From the NCBI GenBank assembly GCA_032358165.1, contig JAALGY010000041.1:3348001-3412000 (forward strand): a DNA stretch of 64,000 nt, given 5' to 3'. The stretch's first letter is position 1. Each line of letters starts with the position of its first letter. The DNA comes from Diplosphaera chodatii. Its lineage: Eukaryota > Chlorophyta > Trebouxiophyceae > Prasiolales > Stichococcaceae. Both the position numbers and the translations under genes were made by a program. Of the stretch, positions 1-15,000 are shown one piece after another. Under the pieces are notes generated by a model, which saw only the letters and a list, made by a program, of their open reading frames with translations, was not told the DNA's origin and did not search any database.

Positions 1-3000
1 CCCTGCGCGAGCAGAAGATCATCAGAGCGCCCTCTGCTGAGCGCTCACACCGATCCGACAGGCGTGCGAATTGCTAAGCAGCGGCTGCGCTAGCAAACGC
101 CATCACACCGCCAGCCAGCAGCTTTCAGCAGCGCTGGCTGGTTGGCAGCTGGCATCTGCTAGCGCAGCACTGCTCGTCAGTCGCACCGTGAAACAGTGCC
201 CAACCATCGCTGAGACATGCTACCGGCGCGTGCCAGCCTGATCATTGGCAAAGCAGGCTGCAAGTGGTGTCTTACAGCAAGGTTTGTTCTGACCTGCAGG
301 AAGGCGCCAAAGCGCGCGTAGCTTTTGCCAGGCTCCGCCTCTGTGGAGTACAGGACATCCGCGTCCCAGCGCTCGCGCGGCACCAGGCCCTGCAGCGTGG
401 CGCCCGCCGCCATGGCGTCCCAAAACCCAGCCATGCCTGCACGCAACACTTGACACTTGTCAGCTGATTATATGCGGCCTGCATGTGCAGACTGGAGGTT
501 GTGTGCGCTGCGTCTACAGCACGATGCATCAGACCTTATGGCTGGAGCTGATAGATCAAACATATCTCTTTTGAAGAAGTGGACCCCACCTGTGCCGCTG
601 GGGTAGTTGCTTGCGGTGGCAACCACTTCGCAAGTCGCACCGCTGACATCCTGGCCTCCTCGGCTGCTTGGCGCAAGCGTCGGGCCAGCCAGTGATCTGC
701 CCTGCTGCCGAGAACATCCGGCGGTCTGGTGACCGGCACTACATGACTCTAATGCACCGCGTTATTGCCTGCTCCAGTCGGCAGGACAACAAACAGCAGG
801 GGACGCCGTGCTGCCCATCTCGGGACTGGCGCGGCGACTGCCGGATGATCATTTAAGGCCTGCCGCGGCTTGTACACATGTGCCTAACTGTTTCAGCTTT
901 CAAAGGGATCGAGTGATGAGCTGCCTGTCATGCATGGAGCTCCCCTAACTCCCATGTTGGTGTGTATTTACCTGATGCGCAGCCGTCCGCGGCTGCAGCG
1001 ACAGCAGCATTTGCGCCAGCGCCGCGACCGTCGGGTAGTCAAACGCCAGCGTGGCGGGCAGCGCATCAGTCTGGAAGGCCGCCGACAGCGAGTTGCGCAG
1101 GTCCACGGCGCCCAGCGAGTCCAGGCCCGCCTGCAGACGGCAGCCCAATCCACCACCAAATTCTTTCTTTAGTCACCGAAACTTATAATGCTTCCTGAGC
1201 CCAATCGGTGTGCGTTGCCACTGACAGCTTCCATGGGCAATCGACCATGTTCATGCGGATATGCTTTTGCAAGGCTCCTGTAGCAAGCATGGCAACTCGG
1301 TCTCTTTCAGAGTGCCCAGTGGTTCCCACTGCTGTGAAGCCTTGCAGCTATGCAGAATGCAATGCTGCCTTCCAGGCGTGCAGCCCTGCTCACCCATAGC
1401 TCATGCAGCGAAACCGGATGCCAGAAAACATCACTCACCTCCATGAGCGGCTCGTCGTCACCAATAAAGGCCCCAAGCGCATCCGCTACTGCAGCCCGCA
1501 CCCCGGCAAGCACCTGCTCCCTGGACATGCCGCCACTGCTGCTTCCTGCTCCTCCTGCTGCTGCTGCTGCTGCTTCCACTGTGGTGCTGGCGCCCACCTC
1601 TGACTGCCGCCAGTAGCCCTCAGGGCTCGCTGCTGCTGTCGTGTCAGCCTCTGCTGGCGATGCTGACTCTCTGGCAAGGTGTGCCGCCAGCGCCGCGACC
1701 GTCGGGTAGTCGAAGGCCGCTGTCGCCGGCAGGTCGACGCCGAAGCCGGCGGCGACGGCGTTGCGCAGGTCGACCGCGCCTAGCGAGTCCAGGCCGGCCT
1801 GCGAAAGGGAACCAGAGCCATTCAGCTGGTGAGCAGGGGCTGTCAATACGGGCAGCAGCAAGACCGGCAGGCTAGCAGGTCAGGCGCATGAACAGCCATA
1901 ATCATTGTAGTCGCACGCTCAAGCCCACGGAACAGCACTGCGCATCATATTATTGAGCAGCACGTGGTTCAGATATAAGCAGCCACCCAGTGTCTGCTTG
2001 ATCATCACGCGTACGTCTGCTCAACATCTCATCATATCAAGCAGCACTGGATGACGAAGTAAGCAGCAAACGTATGACCCACCTCCATTAGGGGCTGGTC
2101 GGCACCAATGTCTGCACCGATGACGTCCCGCGTCATGCCTAACAGCCGTGCCGTCACCCCTGCTTCGCGCTGCTTCCTGCTGCCGGTGCTGCCGCTTCCT
2201 GACGCTGCTGTTGCGCCGCCGCCACCCCTCTGATGTGGCAAGCGCAGCCTTTGCTGTGGGCGCTGCGCATTCTGCCGAGCTCCATCTGAAACCACAAACT
2301 CTGAGTACGCTGCAATGTTCCCCCGCGGCGCCCCCGGCTTCAGGAGCGCAACCCACAGCAGCGGGCTGGCGGCGACGGCCGGCGGGAAGCTGGAAGCAGC
2401 GTCCAGCGCCGCCGCCAGCACCGCCAGGCCCTGCGCCGGGTCCAGCGTCCCGAAACCTGCATTTTCAGTGCTGACACTGGTCTGCTGGGGATGTGGCAGG
2501 TCAGCGGCACCCTGGCATGCCATGAAGAATGACGCTAGCTGCAACTGCCATGTTTGATTAGCCCAAGCTGGTTGGATGCCTGAGCTTCTCATCGGGGCAC
2601 TAGGTCAGCTAGCATCACACATCGATCTCGTGAACAATGGCGAGAATGAAGGCGTGATTCTTCATCCCTGCGTCACCACCTTGGCGTGTCAGGCGTGCGG
2701 CGAGGCCGGGGTCGGCGGCCGCCATGCCGGCGCCGCCCCAGGGGCCCCACGCCACGGCGACCGCCGCCCGCCCAGACGCCTGCATGTAGTGCAGGCAGCT
2801 AACTTGGCTACTACTGACTGTGTCTCCTTGTACTGCTTTCAGTTTGTATAGACCTACTTTAAGTTCGCCAGCACCTTGAGGGCACAGGGCCAATGCACAC
2901 TGGATGCTGGAAGGTGCCATGTGGGCAGCCATAAACTAATTACTGCCGCAGTTCCAGGGCCTCAACTACCACGACGCGCAGGAGCTGATGCTGCTCCTGC

Positions 3001-6000
3001 TCAACGGGCTGCATGAGGAGCTGAAACATGGTGGCAAGACGCCATACACAGAGGCACGGATGCAAGAATGTGGCCCGCACCTCGACCGCATGGGAGCTCG
3101 GTCTTTTGCAGGTGGGTGCCAACTACAACAAAGTTGACGTCCGAGCAAGGCATGCGCCCTCTTGCTTGGGGTAAGTGTTGGTCCACCACCTGCAGCTGGG
3201 ACGCGAGGCCGTCGAGCACGCCATTCGCCGCTGCATAGTTTGCCTGCCCGGCGTTGCCGAGCATCCCAGACAGCGACGAGAACAGCTGCATCCTGGCGAG
3301 CGGCGCCGCAGCCGTCAGGTCTGCCAGAGCCGCGCCGCCGAATGCCTTTGCCGCAAGGGCCGTCCGCACTCCAGCCGCGGTCTGGTCGGGCAATAATGCG
3401 TCCGCGAGGGCGCCGCCGGCATGCAGCACGCTGGTGAGTGGGGACAGACCCTGCAGCACAGCCATACAATCGAGCTGGAAATCAAACATTGCAGGGGTGC
3501 CTGACTTAGTGTCGAGCGGTGCAAGCCAGTCATCTTGTCAACACAGCGTCACCAGTGGATGGCCAGCCTCACAGCCATGCCTGTCGAGGCTCGTCACACA
3601 CCAGTCTTCACTGAGTTGACACACATGGACTTGACATGACAACTGTCATCTGCTACAATACATGCGTGTCTCCACATGACCCAACTGGCACATAGTCACG
3701 ACATCTGCCTACCTGCATGCAGCTGCGCAGCGCCCAGCGCACGTCCTCGGCCGCTGCAACGTCTGCTGACCGCACCTCCAGCAGGGCATCTGTGCCGCTT
3801 CCTGCTGCCGCCAGCGCCGCCACCCATGCGCTGCGCCCCGTGCGCCCCAGGCACAGGATGCGGCCAGCCCTGTACGCATTTTGTCACAACACATCCGTAA
3901 TGTGCTGCGCTTTCAAAAGGCATCAAAAGACACAGTGATAAGCTATAAACTGCCACTGCACATCAGATCCGGCAGTGGGCAGCGGGACACGGACTGAGCA
4001 TCGCCAGATGGCACCCACACGGGGCGCCAGCAGGCCTCTCGGTTCATTCCCGTTGCCCTGTAACATTCTCTCGAGCATGCAGACCCGAGGCGGCATGCAC
4101 GCATTGCCGTAGGCGCCCCAGAGACGCCGGATTATCAGGTGGTCACACCGATGTTGGCACCAGGTAGAACGGCATGCTAGGATGCAAAGCAGCTGTGCAC
4201 ACCCGCAGTCATAACACACCGCACCAGCTTCACTCTGCACTTGCGCTTCACGTACCTAGTGCTCGGCAGTTTCACAGGCGCAACAGCCCAGTACTGCACA
4301 CCTGGACGGCCCGTCGGCCAGCAGCCAGTGCGCCGCGAGGCTGCCCAGGGCGCCCGTGCCGCCCGTCACCAGCGCCGTGCCGCCTGAGCTTCGGGCACAC
4401 GCTGCTGACGCGTCTGGCGGCGCCGCGAGCTGCGGCTGCCGCTCGCTGGGCATGAGCCTGCGCATGATAAATAAATATCGCATTCACAGGTATCACGATG
4501 TTGCCCTTCCTATATGACGAGCTTCGGCAAAAGTTAATGGTAGTTGACATGCAGGTTGTTGCCGAATGTCCAATTGGCCCACCTTGGCACGAAGCGTACA
4601 GCTGTCATCAGCAGCTGCTCGCTCTCTGTGCGGTCTGCTGCCAACGTTGCTGGCAGTCTGGCCCTGCTGACTGGGTCCGTTAAAAGCATCCGCGGCTGCA
4701 GGGACGTCTGCTCCAGCCCGGCCGTGCGCAGCATTGCCACTGCCAGGGCCACGATGCTATTACTGTTGCAATTTACAATGCTGCGGCAGACTGCAGGCAC
4801 CACATAGCCGCTGCTGCCGCTGACAGCAAGCTGGCTGCCAGATCTCTTTGATGCGGCATGCTGCAGCACGCGCAGCAATCCCAGGCAAGCGCCAAGACTG
4901 GCCCCAGGGTCTGAAATTCGGCTGCACCTGATGCATCCTGCTGCACTTGACTTCCCAGCGCCTCCCAGCTGCCAGTGCAAGTGCTCCAAGCACCTGATAT
5001 GCGGGCCTGGTTCTGCGGGCAAGAGTGTCTCCTGCGCTTGCCACTGCGCCTCGTACACCCAGGCTGCCGAGGCAAGCGCTGCATGCTGTTCCAGGGCTGC
5101 TGTCTGCACAGTTGAATTGGCTGCCGCTGTCGCCGCTGCTGGCGCCGCCGTTCTGCCAAGCGGTCTGGCCTGCCAACCGGACAGCAATGCCGTGGTCGCT
5201 GCTGCGTCAGCGGCATTGCTGCTGAAGCTTTGCTGGGGCTGGCTGCTGCGCAGCAGGTGGAAGTTGCTGTGCCGGCTGCCGTCGGCTGCGATGCGTGCTG
5301 CACTGCTTGCAGCATGCATCTCTGCAGCCTGCAAGGCAGCATGCTCCATGTAACCAGAGCCCAGTTGCTACAGCCCGATTTCTCTATATGACTACGCCGT
5401 TGCAAGGTCGCACACGGAGCTCTTAGATACACAGGCAAAGACAAACTCCAGCCGATCCACCGTAATGACCAGCAAAATTGACTCACCTGGCCGGGACAGG
5501 GCACGCAGTAGGCGCCCAGGCCGACCGGCACTTTGGCTGCGCTGCCGGCGTCGGTATCGCACAATGCCCCCAGGTGGGTAACAGCGTAAGTTGCTGCAGG
5601 GTGGGCGCCAAAGCCATCCATGCGCAGCTCCTGCAGTCGGCAGGGCGCATGCATGCCAGCTCTCAGCAATCGTGATTTAGCCTGCACTTACTTATTGTAC
5701 TACTGCTAGTGCAGGGTGGGCATCGTCTGGGCTGCAGCCCTGGCAGCTCAGCAGCAAGCACATGCTGATCAGGAACAGCACCAGGCGCCAGTCAAAGCAC
5801 AGGTGCTGCAGGTGGAAACTCAGGGAACTTCTTAGATGCCGGCCTAGCCCGCAGGTGTATTGCCAGCAGGTCGGGCGGGACATGCAGCAGAAGTTCCCAG
5901 TAGTGTGCGGCACAGCTGGGCGATAGGGTTTGTGTTCTATAATAAAAGTGCTCCAACGTGAACCAGAAACAGTAAGCCTGGAGTTGAGTTCAATGAAAGT

Positions 6001-9000
6001 GGTATGGAAATAGTACTGGCTACGATTGCGAATCTCCATGTCTCACGTGGGTGGACTGTGTTACCTGGCTGTCCATACAGGCTGTTGCAGGCCCTGGCTG
6101 TTGCAGCGCAGCCGCCCCGCCGGCAATGCCAGCCTGGAGCGCCAGATGTCTGCGTCCCGCCACCACCGTGCCAGCCGGCGCAGCGGGCGACGGCAGCGGG
6201 TGGCGCGCTGAGCTGAAGCTGCCGTGCAGGTGTGCTGCAGAGGCCCTGCATCACAGGACAGAGTAATCAACCGCCAGTTTCACTCCAGGCATGTGCTCCG
6301 AAAGTGCGCTTATACATTGGGGCCGATTGAAGGAGCTGCTCGAGCGTGAACAGCAAAGAATGGAGCCGGGATGGGCTTGCAGCACACCCTGGCTGCACAG
6401 CTGCTGTCATTTGCTCGTGCAGCCATACTGTGGCCCAGCAGGTCATTCAAACATGGAATATATGGATGACATGATGTAAAGTTGACGAACTGCAGAACAA
6501 GCTTTGGGCATGTCGTCCACATGGCAGCCAGAGGCACATATACTTTCAGACATTCAGCAGGGCACCAAGGCTGTAAACTGTCTCACACGCACACCTGCGT
6601 CCTGGCGCAGAGCTTTGCAGCTGCAGGCTGCCGTCCCTGAGGTCCAGCGCCACATGCAGCGCCGCATCACTGGCCGCCCCTGGGCGCTGCGGCGCCGGCA
6701 GCAGCAGCGGAGCCTGGATGGCCAGGCCGCACAGCGCCAGCCCGCTGCCTGCTCCATCACCTTTGCAGATACAACAGACACTTCAAAGGTGTCGTTGCGA
6801 TTAGCAAGTGTCTGCTCAGGCAGGGCGGCGTGATCTGAGGCATCTATTGGCCGGTCTGTAGAGTTTCGTCATCTCACCTGCAAGGCTGGCGCCCGCAGCG
6901 TGCGCCGCCTCGAACATGGCCGCACCCGGCAGCAGGGCACGCCCTGCCACCCGGTGCTGCCACAGGAACGACAGCCCGGGAACTGTGCCCAACTGGCAGG
7001 CGAATCCTGCCAAAGGCAAACGTCACCCAGATGGCACTTCAACTCAGGGAGTTGGACCAGCTCTGCATAACTCTGCTCGATTTCTGACCCCAAACACTAT
7101 CAGCCACCAAAAGTCAAGCACTCATCCCGTGCATGCAAGCAGGTGTGACCATCCAGTGACCTGCGGTGTGGGTTGACGCCCTGCTGAAGGACGTCAGCAG
7201 GCGGTGCGGCTGCGGGGCATACCAGTGTCGCTGCCGCCGCCATGGTGCTTTGGGTGCAACAGCGGCGGCTGCTGCGTTGCGATAGCACCTGCAGGCCATG
7301 GGAGGCCAAACCCTAGTTCCTCATCGCCTAAACGAAAGCATGTTCTGGCCTCCACACAGCTGGCACACAGGGGTGGGTGACGATAACTCGACAAGTAACT
7401 GCAGCAGCAGTACCCAAAATGCGAACCAGTCCATCTGACCATCCGGAAGTGGTTTACATGTCAGGCTCTCGCTGCAGCAGTCATTAATGACACCTCCAAC
7501 TCTGCACCAAATTGACACCTAGCGTGCCAGCACAGCCAGCCACAGGCACACCTGCCGAGCACCACGTGCGCATTCGTCCCCTGGAAGGCGAAGCCGCTGA
7601 CGCCGACCGCGCAGCCGCTTCCGGCATCCACACCGCCGCCCGCCGCCGCCATAATGTCAGCTGCGGCGTCGCAGCACCGCTGCCGCGGCATCATGACAGC
7701 GCCCGAAGCCGCCTGCGCCGTGCCGCCCAGCGTGCTGCTAATGTAGGGGTTGACGGCTGTGAGGTGCGGGATACCCTGAGCCTCACTGTGGTGCAGCCTG
7801 CACAAACAGGTCCCATCCCGAGCTCAAAATCGCTTTTCACTTGTGCACAAGTCATGTACAACTGCGTGTTATATTCAATGGGTGCTACGATGTGTGTTGG
7901 CCAGCACCTGCGCATGTTCAGTGGGTTCTGTCATATCTTGGCTGAAATGTCAATCAAGAAGACTGCTACCAACCGAGCAGCGCGAGTGCTGCTCAGATTG
8001 CAGCTGCCTGTGATGCTTGACATTGCTGGGCAATGAGATCTTGCCCTGTTTTCATTCCATTCATGTTAGTGTAGAACGAGATCAGATAGGCAAGCTGCTC
8101 AAAGCAGGACTCTGGATTTTGCAGCCCAGTATCAGGGTGCGCACCTGTGCACTGCAGCTCGGATGCCAACAGCCCCAGCTGCTGGCTCGGCGTGGCCGTG
8201 GTGCGCCTTTGCAGCCGCCAGCACCAGCGGCGGCCGGCCGGCCTGGCCCTTGAGCAGCACCGCGTGCGCCGCTCCCACCTGCACATGGCCCAGCGGGAAG
8301 CTCGCAGCTTTTTATGTATGCACCAGAAACTTGAATTCCAAAGTGCGAGTTCCGGCTGCTGATGCCCTGGTTGCCTGCGCAGTTTTGCTGCTGCGGACAA
8401 CACATGACAGCACAAAACCCGCATTTTGCACTAATCTGTCAGGTGTGAACAAGCAAAACACACATAACTTGCTCAGGAGTCTGTGCATGATCGGCTGATG
8501 CAGCTCTACCTCGATGGGGTCCCCCAGCGGGGTGCCGGTGCCGTGCATCTCCAGCATGCCCAGGTCCCGGGGCCGCAGCCCAGCGTGCTCAAGCGCCATG
8601 CGTATTACCTGCAATGTGGTTCCACACGTGCATTATACATGCATGCGCCAAGCAGTGGGCGTGTTTTCAAGATGAAATGTGGACACATGAGCAGACAGCA
8701 GGCTCAAGGTCCTTTCTTCAATGCTTCTGATCTGCATTGAAACCTTCGCATGTCTGCACGTACATCTGCAGCGAGCAATGCAATGCCTTGAACCTGAACT
8801 ACGGCAGCAGTACCATGTGCGCTAGGGACTTCGACGCTCTATTTGATGTTTCCGGCACATGGCCAAATATGGAGCAGTGTCTGACCAGACAGCCTCCGGA
8901 AACAATAGTCAGAGCCGAGGCACCCCTAGGCTCCCGTCGGGCAGACTGTATGGGCTGTCAATGCTGCTGGCGCAGGCCCTGCCTTGAGCCGAGGCAGAGA

Positions 9001-12000
9001 GACTTGGTGACTTCAACGGCCCAGCTCTTCCGGGGGTTCCTGCCACTGGCCATGCATGCTGAGTGCGGGCGACCAGCCTGAGGACTGGCCACAGCATCTG
9101 GCCGTGTAAACATAAATCCATATGCAATGGCTGACTGCCGCATGATAGACAACTCCTTCTGGCTCCACCTGCTGCTGGGAGGGGCCGTGGGGCGCGGTCA
9201 GGCTGCTGGAGCGCCCGTCCTGGTTGACCGCGCTGCCCAGCACCGCGACGCCGCTGCTGTCTCCGGGAGCTGGAGACGCGTCAGCAGCGTCCGCTGGCCC
9301 GCTGCGCAGGCTCGGCCCCATGGCGGTGGCTGCCTCTCCACGCGTGTATCTGTATGACGGCAGCATATGTGTTACCACAGCATTCATAGAGTCCATGTAT
9401 GGCATTGAGGGTCACTTCCCGTGCCTCAACGACTGCATCAAACTGGGGCCTTTGTGACATTGAACGCACCCATACCAGCTCCTCAAGTCATCATCCACGC
9501 ACTGGTTCTGCCCAGCTGAGAGGATGGTGTCAATCACTGTCAGCTGATATGGGTGAATGACTTGCAGTTGCTTTACCCTTAGGTCTGTCAGACACCTGTA
9601 AGTATCTGGTGTCTCTGCTGCTGGGCATTTATTACTATTACTTGTACGAGAAACCACTTCCTAGCTCTATCGACATCAGCAGAGCCCATAAAGCTTGAGC
9701 AGCCGTTGAGGTTTTGACCTGCCCACCAGATGCTGAGGCCTCTCTCACGGTCCCCCCGTCAGACAAGCTGGTCTGTCAGCCAGCATGCACCCACATTTTA
9801 TGTACACCTAAGCAACATTGCACCGGCGAACGCAACCCTAGGGTCAGTCCAACGTAGGCAGCACTCACCCGTCTGCGCCGGCGTCGAGCGTCTTGCAGCG
9901 CCCGTCGGGCGCCAGCATGCCCGCCGCCGCCAGCGCCCCGATCGTGTGCGGGTCCAGCGTCAGCAGCGCGGCGGCCGCGATGGCGCGCCCGCAGCTGCCC
10001 GCCCGCATCAGGGTGGCTGCTAATGAGACGGAGGCGAGGGAGGAGGAGCAGGCGGTGTCCACCGTCGCCGCCGGGCCTGTGCCAGCACCATGTTATTTGG
10101 GGGGTCAGGGCCCTACTTGCCCCTTCACTTGACTGGTGCAAGAGTGTCAATCGCACATTGGTGAAGTTTTGTCCTGACAATGCATGCCACGAGCGGACCA
10201 GTGCATGGCCTCATGAATCGCTGCGAGAAGCTGACTTCATGTGGTTGTCGAGACCTCACGGAAACGACCTCCAACTTCATACATGAGTGCCGGCTGCTGC
10301 TTACACCGTGTGCACATGGTAGCCCCAAAAGCAGTCACAAGGGCACCAGCAGTGAATTGATGCAGCAGGCAGGAGCACGCTGTGCCTAAGTGACAGCAAA
10401 GCTGCTGAGACACCCAAACCAGGATGGGCGGTGCCCACAAATGCAGTGATGTGGTGAATGTTCACCTTTGAAACCGTGCACGTAGGAGATGCGGCCGGCG
10501 GCGACGCTGAAGCAGCGGCCGCTGGTCTTGTGGGCGTCGGACTCCGTTCCCGCCGGCAGCATGGCGCTGTAGTCCCAGAACGACAGCGAAGCGATGACCG
10601 CTGTAGATGCTGCGCCCTGCGCGCTCATGTCGGCTGCCGCACCGCTGGCTTGCCAGGCCGCCGTAACCTCCCAGGCCGCCTGCAGCACACATGAGGGTGA
10701 GCCCTCAACATTCCGGCCATGCTGCGAGGCTTCGGCCAGTCTGCTGCTGATGGTGAGCACCATGTGCCCTGGTCAATCCGACACCTCTCAGGACAGCTGA
10801 GCTGGCAGTCCAGGATCAGCTGCCTGAGCGAGTACAGCTGAGCAGGGCTTCTCACTGCACTTTCACACCAGCAGTGAACACTCTGTGCATAGTCTGCTGA
10901 CAGCAGACGTCAGCACGACACACTAGCTACAAGGCGTGTTGAAATGTCCACCATGCTGTGAAGACTGTGTCATTGTCATTTCATTCACAATGCTAAGAGT
11001 ACTTGATGCAAATGAACCTCACCTCCAGCAGCAGGCGCTGCTGCGGGTCCAGCACTGACGCCTCCGAGGGGCTGATGCCGTATGATGCAGCGTCAAAAAG
11101 CTCGACACCCTCCAGGAACCTGCGGATCGCCTGAAGGACTGAGCCGAGCCGCACAATGATGCTGTGATTCAGGATTTCAGAAAAAGCAATGGAGGATGCA
11201 GCCTTGGGTCCAAGCAACCCGTGAACAGCGGCAGCATGTGATGCTCGCCTGCCGAAGCAGCTGCCGGGCTTCTGCGACACCAGGCCCTGTAGCGGGGCGT
11301 CCGCGTCCCAGCGCCGGTGCGGCGTCACCCGCGTGATGTCCCCTGGCTCGCTGCTGGCGCCGGTGTTCGCGCTCGCCCCAGGGTGGGCCGAGAAGCGGCC
11401 GGCCAGGGAGTCGATGGCCACCTGTCCGTTGGTCCTGTGCATGGATAATGCAAGTTTGTGTGTTAGCTTGACAGCATCAGCAACAACATCAGCAGATGAC
11501 ATGAGCGCAAGGCCACTTGTAAGCGCACAAAGCTGCGATCAGCAACATGTGTTCGAGGAACTTGCAACCCATTGCGCGCCAAAGCGATCTCGTAAATCAT
11601 CCGTACACTGCCCAGGCGCAGCTGCCCTGGTGCAATGAACCGATGTTGCCAATATGCATTGGCGTCAGACCCATGCAGTCTTGTACAACGAACAGCAGCA
11701 AATTGCTCAACTGCTCGACAATAGTCCTATACAATGGCTATCACATGCACAGAGCAACCGGTATCTGTCTGTAATAGGTGGCGTGTCCCAGTATTGGTAC
11801 TAGAACGTATGCGCATCAACACTGGAGCAACCACATGTGCTAGTGTGTTCTGCATGTTCAACGCACCTGCGCTCGCGCAGCAGCTGCGGCACAGCGATGA
11901 CATGTGCCGCAGGCGCCGCCGCAGCGCCCGGCGTCAGCTGCGCCGCAACGAACTCGGTGATGGCCGCCGCCGTGGGGTGGTCGAACACTAAGGTGCCTGG

Positions 12001-15000
12001 CAGCTCCAGGCCGCATACCCTGCAACAGGATTAGCTGTTTTCCCAAGGTGTTGGACACATGTTACAGGATGAAGCACTCTGCAAAATTTCAGTGTAAACA
12101 GCACACAAAGTTAATTCCCTTGGCCTTGTGTGCTGTCACATTTGGTGTCCCACCAGAGATCACACAATCCGAGAGCCGCTCAGAAGCCCTGAGGCGGCAC
12201 ATGTATGTGCTGACAATCTGGTGGGCAGCAACACAGCGTGAAAGTGACTGGTGTCATCCTGGGAGCAGCTTCAGCTGATCACAGCAGCAGTATGCAATGC
12301 CCGCCTGCTGATATCATTGCGCAGTTCCACGGCGGCCAGGGAGTCCAGCCCCGCCGCCAGCAGCGGCGCATCCGGCGGCACACCCTCGCCCAGCAGCGCC
12401 GCCACCGCTGCCGCCACCGCTGCTGCCACCGCCTCCGGTGACATCTGCAGCCGTGAAGCCACAGCCAGCAATGACTATGTAGATTAGAACTAATCGCGAT
12501 TTGGCTGTCAGCCAGCAACATCTAGCATCACACTGAAGACCCAAAGAAGAAGACACCAGCGTTGTTCCTCACCATGGTGCCAGGCGCTGAACTGCTGGCG
12601 CCGGCTGCGGCTGCAACAAGCTGAGCGCCGGATGTGGTGCCGCCGGCAGCAGGAAGCCGGAAGGTGTCCAGGATGTAGCGCACGATGTCGCCGGCCGTTG
12701 GGCAGTCGAACACCAGCGTGCCCGGCAGCTCCAGGGCCAGGGCGCGGCCGATGGCGTTGCGCAGCTCCACTGCTCCTGTGTGTGTTCAGTCAACATCGAA
12801 GCTTCTACCAAGCACGCCAAACAGGTGAAGGCCAGCATGTCTGCCGTATGCTGCAAAGCACCGGCTGGCAGTTTGCATGAGTGGTCACTGGGCTGGCCAT
12901 GAAGTGTCAACGATCCAGCAAGCGCAGCACAATACTCGCCTAAGGAGTCGAGGCCGGCCTGCAGCAGCGGCACGCTGCCGCCGACGCCCTCGCCCAGCGC
13001 GGCCTGCACTGCCTCGGCCACGGCTGCTGAGACCGCCGCCTCTGACAGCGCTGCAGCAGTCTTCCGGCCAGCAGGCGCTGCCAGTTGCAGCGGCTGGATG
13101 GCGGAAGTAGCAGGGTCCTGCTGCGCTGAGTCCGCATGCGGCAGGAAAGCAGCGTAGAACGGCTGGCGTGCGTTCTGGGGGTGGCCCAGGAAAGTCGCCC
13201 ACCGGAATGGTATGGCCGCCACCTGCAGACGAAGGATGCACTGCGCATCTGCGTGCGAGTGTGTCTATCACGAGAACAGCAAGCATGTCCACCACGAGAG
13301 CAGCAACGAGCAACAGCTGATACAAGTGCAACGTGCAAGGCTGCACAGAGCATCTCCGTTGCAGTGATGAGTGGAGTCCTCAGACACCCACACAATGTTG
13401 CCAGCCGGTCCCCTGTCCAACCAACAGCGCATCTGGCAGTGCTCGACAACGGCAAAGTTGCCACCATTACCTACTGAAACCATCGAGTTGCCAACAACCT
13501 TGTCTTTGTACAAATTCAATTGACAATTGAACACAGTCGTCACCAGCGGTGGAGCGCCGTGCTGCTGAACCACGCCCGCCAGCGCGGCCAGCCCCGCGGC
13601 GGGGCCCAGCGTGCCGATGCCGGCGCGCGCCATGCGGGACAGCACCGCTGCTGAGCCCGCCACCATGCCCACCCCGCTCCACGCGCCCCACTGCACGGCG
13701 CTGCACGGCTGGCCTGCGGATCAAAACTGACATGATCTTGGATGAGCACACTCCTCCATGTCCCGGGAATCCTGAACCGTAGTCAAGCCAACGCCACCCC
13801 AAGCACCCCAATCAACCTGCTCTCTTTATCGCATGCATGAAGACGGGTACAACCTCTTGATAGCTGTCAGGTGCACAGGGGCCTCAGCAAAGGCGGCCAT
13901 AGCGTCGCTAGCAAGCGTGCCACTATGGTGCTGTGTCCTCGAGAGCCCCGGCGCATGGCCACCCAGATCTCGACAATACTACTTGCACGATTCTGTCAAG
14001 GCTGCCAGGCTTGGGCCACGAGTATGCTTGGACTGTGGACTGTGTACTCTGCTGCATCAGCAGAGAGTACACGGTGCACGGCCTGCCGATCTTGACACAA
14101 AAGCATCCTTGCCTTGGTGCTGCAGGTCTGCCGCGGCTGCGTCCAGCGCCGCGTTGGCCGCGGCGTAGTTGGCGGAGCCCGCCGGCCCCGTCAGCGCCGC
14201 GATGGACGAAAACAGCACCCGGCGCGCTACAGGGGTACTGTGCAGCGCCTGCAACAGACAGGCGGGGATCAGAACAGACGTCATATGATGTAGCTGGCGT
14301 CAGCGCATGCAGACTCTACACAGGAGGCTGTCATGCAACGTTGGGATGACGGCATTCCTGCATGCGTGCATCAATGTCATTGTGTCATAGTGACACCAGT
14401 CCCGCACAGTCCGGCGCTCATGCACACCCTTCGTGTAGCACCACTGTACAGCACAGCGATGACTGAGGATACCAGACCTGGTCAGTGGTCTGCATCGTCA
14501 TCTGACACAAAGGGTGCGTACTAGAGCATGACCTGAAGTGTGGTGTACTAGAGCATGGTCTGTGCGGCGACAGCAATACTGGCAGGCATCGCTCAGAACA
14601 AGCTCTGGAAAGAGTATTTGCTATGTTCAGGTGGATCGAAAGGTCGGTGCTGCGATTCTGCTGCAGATGTGAGTGCTGCGCTTGGACAAATGCCCGCAAA
14701 GCGCAACGCCTCGTGCAAAGCTGCTTCCCTGGACTTGCACCACTGCAGCAGACACTGGGATGCAGGGCACTGCATGCATGCTTTCAGTATTGGGCGCTAC
14801 CTGCGACAGCGCCCACTCGGCCGCGGCCTTGGGCGCAAACACCCGCCGCACCAGCGCCGGTGTCTGCGCTCCCAGCGCCGCGTCCGCCAGCGTGCCCGCC
14901 GCGTGCACCAGGCCCACGCGCGGCGCGGCGCCCGCCGCCAGGCGCGCTGCAGCCGCTGCCTCTGCCCCGCTGCCCACGTCGCACCTACATAAGTAGCCAT

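Noticed and set aside
806..856. Plus-strand reading [15 protein letters not shown] resembling a KS N-terminus.
   Set aside because: It is on the strand opposite to the PKS, has no continuation, and the minus strand already supplies the KS3 start in phase.
10462..10763. Overlapping minus frames suggesting alternative proteins within KS2.
   Set aside because: Only the frame with the KS motifs joins adjacent exons; others are shadows.
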